Assembly: GCA_021154885.1 (NCBI GenBank)
Contig: JAJKHS010000073.1
Location: 1 to 64,000 of the forward strand
Length of the DNA stretch: 64,000 nucleotides
From: Thermoanaerobaculum sp.
GTDB taxonomy: Bacteria; Acidobacteriota; Thermoanaerobaculia; Multivoradales; UBA5704
Direction of reading: 5' to 3'
A model generated the notes under the pieces. It saw only the letters and a list, made by a program, of their open reading frames with translations, was not told the DNA's origin and made no database searches. This document shows, piece by piece, positions 60,662 to 64,000 of the stretch. Made by a program: the position numbers and the translations under genes. Numbering within the stretch: the first letter of the stretch is position 1; every line of letters begins with the position of its first letter.

Positions 60662-62531
60662 AGCCGCCGCGGCCGCTGCCGATGCCGCCGCCCTGCGGCG
60701 GACCCTGGCGTCCGTGGACCTGGAGAAGCTCTCGACCAGCGACCTGAGCCTCCTCTCCCGGGCCCTGGAACGCCGCGGCGGGACGCCGGACGTCAAGCTC
60801 GCCTGCCTCGCCAACTTCACTCTCGACCTGCTGCCGCGCTGGGTGGACGTCCACTTCGCCCGTGAGGGGCTGCGCGCGGCCCACTACCTGGGAGGTTTCG
60901 ACCAGCACGTGCAGGAGGTGCTCGGTGTCAGCGATGGCTCGGGCCTCGCGGCCTTCGCGCCGGACCTGGTGCTCCTCGCCCTGTCGTTGCGGCGCCTGCG
61001 TCCCGAAGCCATGGCCGGGTTCGCGTCGCTCTCCCCGGCGCGGCGCCGGGAGCTGCGGGACGACGTCCTCTCCCACCTCGAGTCCTGGGCCGAAGCGGCC
61101 CTGGTACGGCTCTCCTCGACGCTGCTCATCGCCAACTTCCCATCCCCTGTGCGGCCGGCCTTCGGCATCGCCGACCTCAACGAGGAGTACGGCGAAACGG
61201 AATTCCACCTCGAGCTCAACCTCGAGCTCCTGCGCCGCTTCAAGGGTCATCCCCGGGTGCAGGTCCTCGACGCCGACCGTCTCGCCTCCGCCTACGGCAA
61301 GGAGCGGGTGACCGACGGCAAGCTGCTCTACCTGGCGAAGATGGACTGGAGCCCGGGGTTCCTCGGCTGCGTCGCCGCCGAGTTGGTGCGCCATGCCCGG
61401 GCGGCCCAGGGGCGGGCCCGCAAGTGCCTGGTCCTCGACCTTGACAACACCCTCTGGGGCGGCGTGGTGGGGGAGGACGGACCGGCCGGCGTCCGCATCG
61501 GCACCGGCGACCCCGAGGGGGAGGCCTTCCTCGATTTCCACCACAGCCTCAAGGCTCTCCAGGCCCAGGGCGTCCTGCTGGCCGTGTGCAGCAAGAACAA
61601 CCCGGCGGATGTGGCCGAGCTGTTCGACCGCCGGCCCGAGATCCCCCTGCGGCTCTCCGACTTCGCCGCCCTGGAGATCGGCTGGGGCCCCAAGCACGAA
61701 GGGTTGCGCCGCATCGCCGCCAGCCTCAACCTCGGCCTCGACAGCCTGGTCTTCGCCGACGACAACCCGGCCGAGACGAGCCTGGTGGCCCAGATGCTGC
61801 CCGAGGTCCGGACCGTGCTGCTGCCCCCGGACCCGGCCGACTTCGCCGCGGTTCTCCATCGCCTCGCCGACTTCGAGCGCACGGCGGTCCTCCCCGGCGA
61901 CGCGGGCAAGACCCGGCAGTACGCCGAAGAGCGCCAGCGCCAGGATCTGCGCGCCGTCCTCGCCGTCACTGGCGACCTCTCCGGCTATCTCGCCAGCCTG
62001 CGCACCGAGCTGGCCATCGGCCGCGCCCGGCGGGACGACCTGCCCCGCCTGCATCAGCTTTTCACCAAGACCAACCAGTTCAACCTGACCACGGCGCGCT
62101 ACACTCCCGCCGCCCTCGAACGCCTGCTGGGCCTGCCCGTGTGCGAGGTCTGGATCGCCCGCGCCCGCGACCGCTTCGGCGACATGGGGACGATCGGCGC
62201 CGTCGTCCTGCGGCGGGAGGGTCATCTCCTGCTCGTCGACAGCTTCCTGATGAGCTGCCGCGCCATGGGCCGGGGGATCGAGACGGCGATGATGAATCAC
62301 GTCAAGCAGCGCCTCCTCGACGAGCCCGGGCATCTGGAGCTGGGCGGCCGCTTCGTACCCACGGCGCGCAACAAGCCGGTCGAGACCTTCTATGAGGACC
62401 AGGGTTTCCAGGTGCTGGACCGCCGTGCCAGCGGCGAGACCCTCTACCTCCTGCGCCGCGGCCAGGCCCGCAGGCAGGATTGCGGGTGGATCGAGGTCGT
62501 GCAGGACGAGATGGCGCTGGGCATCCGATAA
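60615..62531 (+). CDS. FkbH-like HAD-IIIC protein (acyl-ACP loading)
   Basis: 638 residues. N-terminal FkbH-like region (1-260), HAD-IIIC domain with DLDNTLWGGVVGEDG (D275 and D277), then VCSKNNP and FADDNPAE, and a C-terminal GNAT-like domain (about 450-610, ARDRFGDMGTIGAVVL). FkbH proteins in polyketide pathways take 1,3-bisphosphoglycerate and load a glyceryl unit onto an acyl carrier protein. An ACP follows nine bases downstream, so a glyceroyl- or related acyl-ACP is the likely product here. Confidence 0.9.
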   Translation: MDRPRDSKLDLRAVAEAAAAAADAAALRRTLASVDLEKLSTSDLSLLSRALERRGGTPDVKLACLANFTLDLLPRWVDVHFAREGLRAAHYLGGFDQHVQEVLGVSDGSGLAAFAPDLVLLALSLRRLRPEAMAGFASLSPARRRELRDDVLSHLESWAEAALVRLSSTLLIANFPSPVRPAFGIADLNEEYGETEFHLELNLELLRRFKGHPRVQVLDADRLASAYGKERVTDGKLLYLAKMDWSPGFLGCVAAELVRHARAAQGRARKCLVLDLDNTLWGGVVGEDGPAGVRIGTGDPEGEAFLDFHHSLKALQAQGVLLAVCSKNNPADVAELFDRRPEIPLRLSDFAALEIGWGPKHEGLRRIAASLNLGLDSLVFADDNPAETSLVAQMLPEVRTVLLPPDPADFAAVLHRLADFERTAVLPGDAGKTRQYAEERQRQDLRAVLAVTGDLSGYLASLRTELAIGRARRDDLPRLHQLFTKTNQFNLTTARYTPAALERLLGLPVCEVWIARARDRFGDMGTIGAVVLRREGHLLLVDSFLMSCRAMGRGIETAMMNHVKQRLLDEPGHLELGGRFVPTARNKPVETFYEDQGFQVLDRRASGETLYLLRRGQARRQDCGWIEVVQDEMALGIR

Positions 62532-62540
62532 GGGAAGGAG

Positions 62541-62789
62541 ATGAGCTTGCCGCCGGCAGCCGAGCACCGCATCCGGGAGGTGATGGCCCAGGTCTTCGAG
62601 CTCGACCCCGGGGCTATTCACGACGGGTTCAGCCGCGCCGACGCGCCGCTCTGGAGTTCGCTCGCCCACCTCCAGATGGTCTCCGCCCTGGAGGAGGCGT
62701 TCGGGATCCGGTTCACGATGAAAGAAGTGGGCGAGATGGAGCGCTTCGACTCCATCCGGCGGCTGGTTGCGGCGAGACTCCACGGGTGA
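62541..62789 (+). CDS. Acyl carrier protein
   Basis: 82 residues, preceded by AAGGAG. Helical ACP fold with LWSSLAHLQMVSALEEAFGI; the Ser before Leu is the predicted phosphopantetheine site, though the usual D-S-L reads S-S-L. Dedicated partner of the FkbH-like enzyme upstream. The stop overlaps the acyltransferase ATG by one base (TGATG). Confidence 0.82.
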   Translation: MSLPPAAEHRIREVMAQVFELDPGAIHDGFSRADAPLWSSLAHLQMVSALEEAFGIRFTMKEVGEMERFDSIRRLVAARLHG

Positions 62790-63319
62790 TGCGGCCCGGC
62801 GCGCTCCTGCGGCGGTTCTTCGTCCCCCGTTTCGTGGTGACCCTCCGCGCCTGGTTCGCGTACGGCTGCTTCGTCAGCCCCCGGGCCGAGGTGGAGGTCA
62901 CGCCGAACCTGCGAATCGGCCGGCAGTCGGTCGTCAGCTCCTTTACCAAGCTGAAGTCGAGCGACGGCCCGTTGCATATCGGCAGCCGGGTCGAGATCTC
63001 CACCGGCTGCTTTCTCAGCTCCCACACCGCGGGGGTGGAGATCGGCGACGACTGCCTCGTCGGCCCCAACGTCTCGATCATCGGCAACAATTACCGTTAC
63101 GACCGGCTCGATGTCCCCATCCGTCTCCAGGACAAAGTCTCCACCCGCGGCGTCCGCATCGGCAACGATGTCTGGATCGGCGCCGGCTGCGTGATCCTGG
63201 ACGGAGCCGACGTCGGCAGCGGCTGCATCCTCGCGCCCGGCTCCGTGGTCGCCGGTCCCCTGCCGCCGAACTCGATCGCCAGCGGCAATCCGGCGAAGGT
63301 GATCTTTACGCGGAGGTGA
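62789..63319 (+). CDS. Left-handed beta-helix (hexapeptide) acyltransferase
   Basis: 176 residues from ATG 62789. Hexapeptide repeats run from about residue 45 to 165 (VEIGDDCLVGPNVSIIGNN, VRIGNDVWIGAGCVILDGAD, IASGNPAKVI), typical of the maltose/chloramphenicol acetyltransferase-like family. A missing catalytic His in the first loop is not excluded. As the last gene of the FkbH-ACP module it would move the carrier-bound acyl group to a sugar hydroxyl or amine. Convergent 14-base overlap with the next gene. Confidence 0.86.
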   Translation: MRPGALLRRFFVPRFVVTLRAWFAYGCFVSPRAEVEVTPNLRIGRQSVVSSFTKLKSSDGPLHIGSRVEISTGCFLSSHTAGVEIGDDCLVGPNVSIIGNNYRYDRLDVPIRLQDKVSTRGVRIGNDVWIGAGCVILDGADVGSGCILAPGSVVAGPLPPNSIASGNPAKVIFTRR

Positions 63320-64000
63320 CCTCGTCCGCGGAGGAAGCCAGGACGGCCTGCCGCAGCCAACGGTCCAGGCGATCGAGATCCTGACAGCCCAGGATCTCCT
63401 GTCGCTGCGCCTCGCTCACGGCGATACCGCGCGCTGCCAAGACCTTGAGAACGGCCTCGGCACTCGCCTCAGCCCGGCCTTCCGCCAAGCCCGCCGCTTC
63501 CCCCTCGCTTCTAGCCGCATCCTCCCGCCTCTTGAGCTCCGGGTTCCCCTGGGCAGCCAAGCCCTTCACCACGGCGATGTCCGCCGCACTGGCATCGAGC
63601 AGAGCCGCCACGTGCAGCGGCGTTACCAGGCAGCGATCCTCGATCTGCGAGCCCCGATCCAAGGGGAGCCAGCTCTGGCACTCGGCAGACCACTCGCAGA
63701 CCTGGTCACTCTTGAGAAAGACGCCGAAGATCCGCCGCACACCTCGCCGATACATCCGAGACGCCTTCTCCGTTACGCTCCACGCCTTCTGCTCGGAGAC
63801 CACCTCGAACGCGAGCTCCTCCAGGTAGCGGGTGCCGGTCGCGGGATCGGTGCCCTCTTTCCGGATACAGGCGTCGGTGGCGAAGTCCGAATCCTGGTCC
63901 ACGCGGGTCAGCAACTCCGTTGACCCTCTGTAGCCGGGCGCCACACAGGACCGGAGGACTTGAACGACAGCGCTCTGCTGGTCGGCGTGAGGCGGATTGG
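63306..64000 (-). CDS. Uma2/DUF820 family protein (5' end beyond the window)
   Basis: The minus-strand frame is open to the edge (NPPHADQQSAVVQVLRSCVA... at 64000), so the gene starts outside. Core: RVDQDSDFATDACIRKEGTD, YLEELAFEVVSEQKAWSVTE and RGVRRIFGVFLKSDQVCEWS, the DUF820 nuclease-like fold with D...E-x-K-type acids. A charged linker (EGEAAGLAEGRAEASAEA) and a helical tail resemble those of the protein at 6358. It converges on the acyltransferase. Confidence 0.78.
   Translation of the reverse strand, partial: NPPHADQQSAVVQVLRSCVAPGYRGSTELLTRVDQDSDFATDACIRKEGTDPATGTRYLEELAFEVVSEQKAWSVTEKASRMYRRGVRRIFGVFLKSDQVCEWSAECQSWLPLDRGSQIEDRCLVTPLHVAALLDASAADIAVVKGLAAQGNPELKRREDAARSEGEAAGLAEGRAEASAEAVLKVLAARGIAVSEAQRQEILGCQDLDRLDRWLRQAVLASSADEVTSA

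Noticed and set aside
34494-63319. Exosortase gene hidden in the polysaccharide locus
   Set aside because: Every multi-helix protein here is explained as ligase, flippase-like protein or initiating transferase; none shows the exosortase Cys/Arg/His pattern.

Overview
This is a high-GC (about 70%) stretch of a Gram-negative bacterial chromosome. Outer-membrane biogenesis genes (TamA/TamB, a PagL-like lipid A deacylase, a polysaccharide export protein), RNase Y with YmdB, a GldFG-type ABC exporter with a DUF4340 partner, and an exopolysaccharide locus of the type linked to exosortase A (XrtA) together suggest an Acidobacteriota-like organism. That taxonomic guess is inference; no rRNA gene is present.

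Layout. 1-1650: debris and small genes: a protein tail, a DUF433/DUF5615 toxin-antitoxin pair whose toxin is frameshifted, two copies of a hairpin repeat, and a small coiled-coil protein. 1645-6263: an ABC-2 exporter operon (ATPase, permease, GldG-like protein, DUF4340 protein). 6358-7197: a Uma2/DUF820 protein. 7205-7528: two tRNA-Val genes (GAC and CAC). 7613-14523: the classical translation cluster thrS-infC-rpmI-rplT-pheS-pheT and a ZapB-like coiled coil; infC begins at ATC. 14489-18653: pyrD (reverse), zapA, a 6S-like RNA, rny and ymdB. 18672-24174: envelope and housekeeping genes (pseudopilin-like protein, LpxB N-domain protein, GT2, PagL, Trm112-like protein, O-antigen ligase, TlyA, NAD kinase). 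24171-31108: tamB and a TamA/BamA protein. 31109-34493: a looser, gene-poor patch with a perfect palindromic operator, a small membrane protein, a DUF3800 protein, ribBA and a decayed repeat.

34494-63319 is one large polysaccharide locus, almost entirely on the plus strand with many ATGA-type overlaps. It encodes export (Wza-like protein, outer-membrane barrel, Wzz, tyrosine autokinase), initiation (phosphoglycosyl transferase), elongation and modification (several GT4 and GT2 enzymes, three AsnB-type amidotransferases, a DUF3473 polysaccharide deacetylase, a FemAB-like protein), an O-antigen/glycosylation ligase, a flippase-like membrane protein, and a terminal FkbH-like/acyl-carrier-protein/hexapeptide-acyltransferase module that probably decorates the glycan. 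Many members match families usually found beside exosortase A, but no exosortase and no PEP-CTERM protein is encoded here. Two sigma-54-type promoters sit before the export genes; the second precedes a 237-base leader that can close into three consecutive helical domains up to the ribosome binding site. I consider that leader the best candidate for something undescribed.

The window ends inside a reverse-strand Uma2/DUF820 gene.
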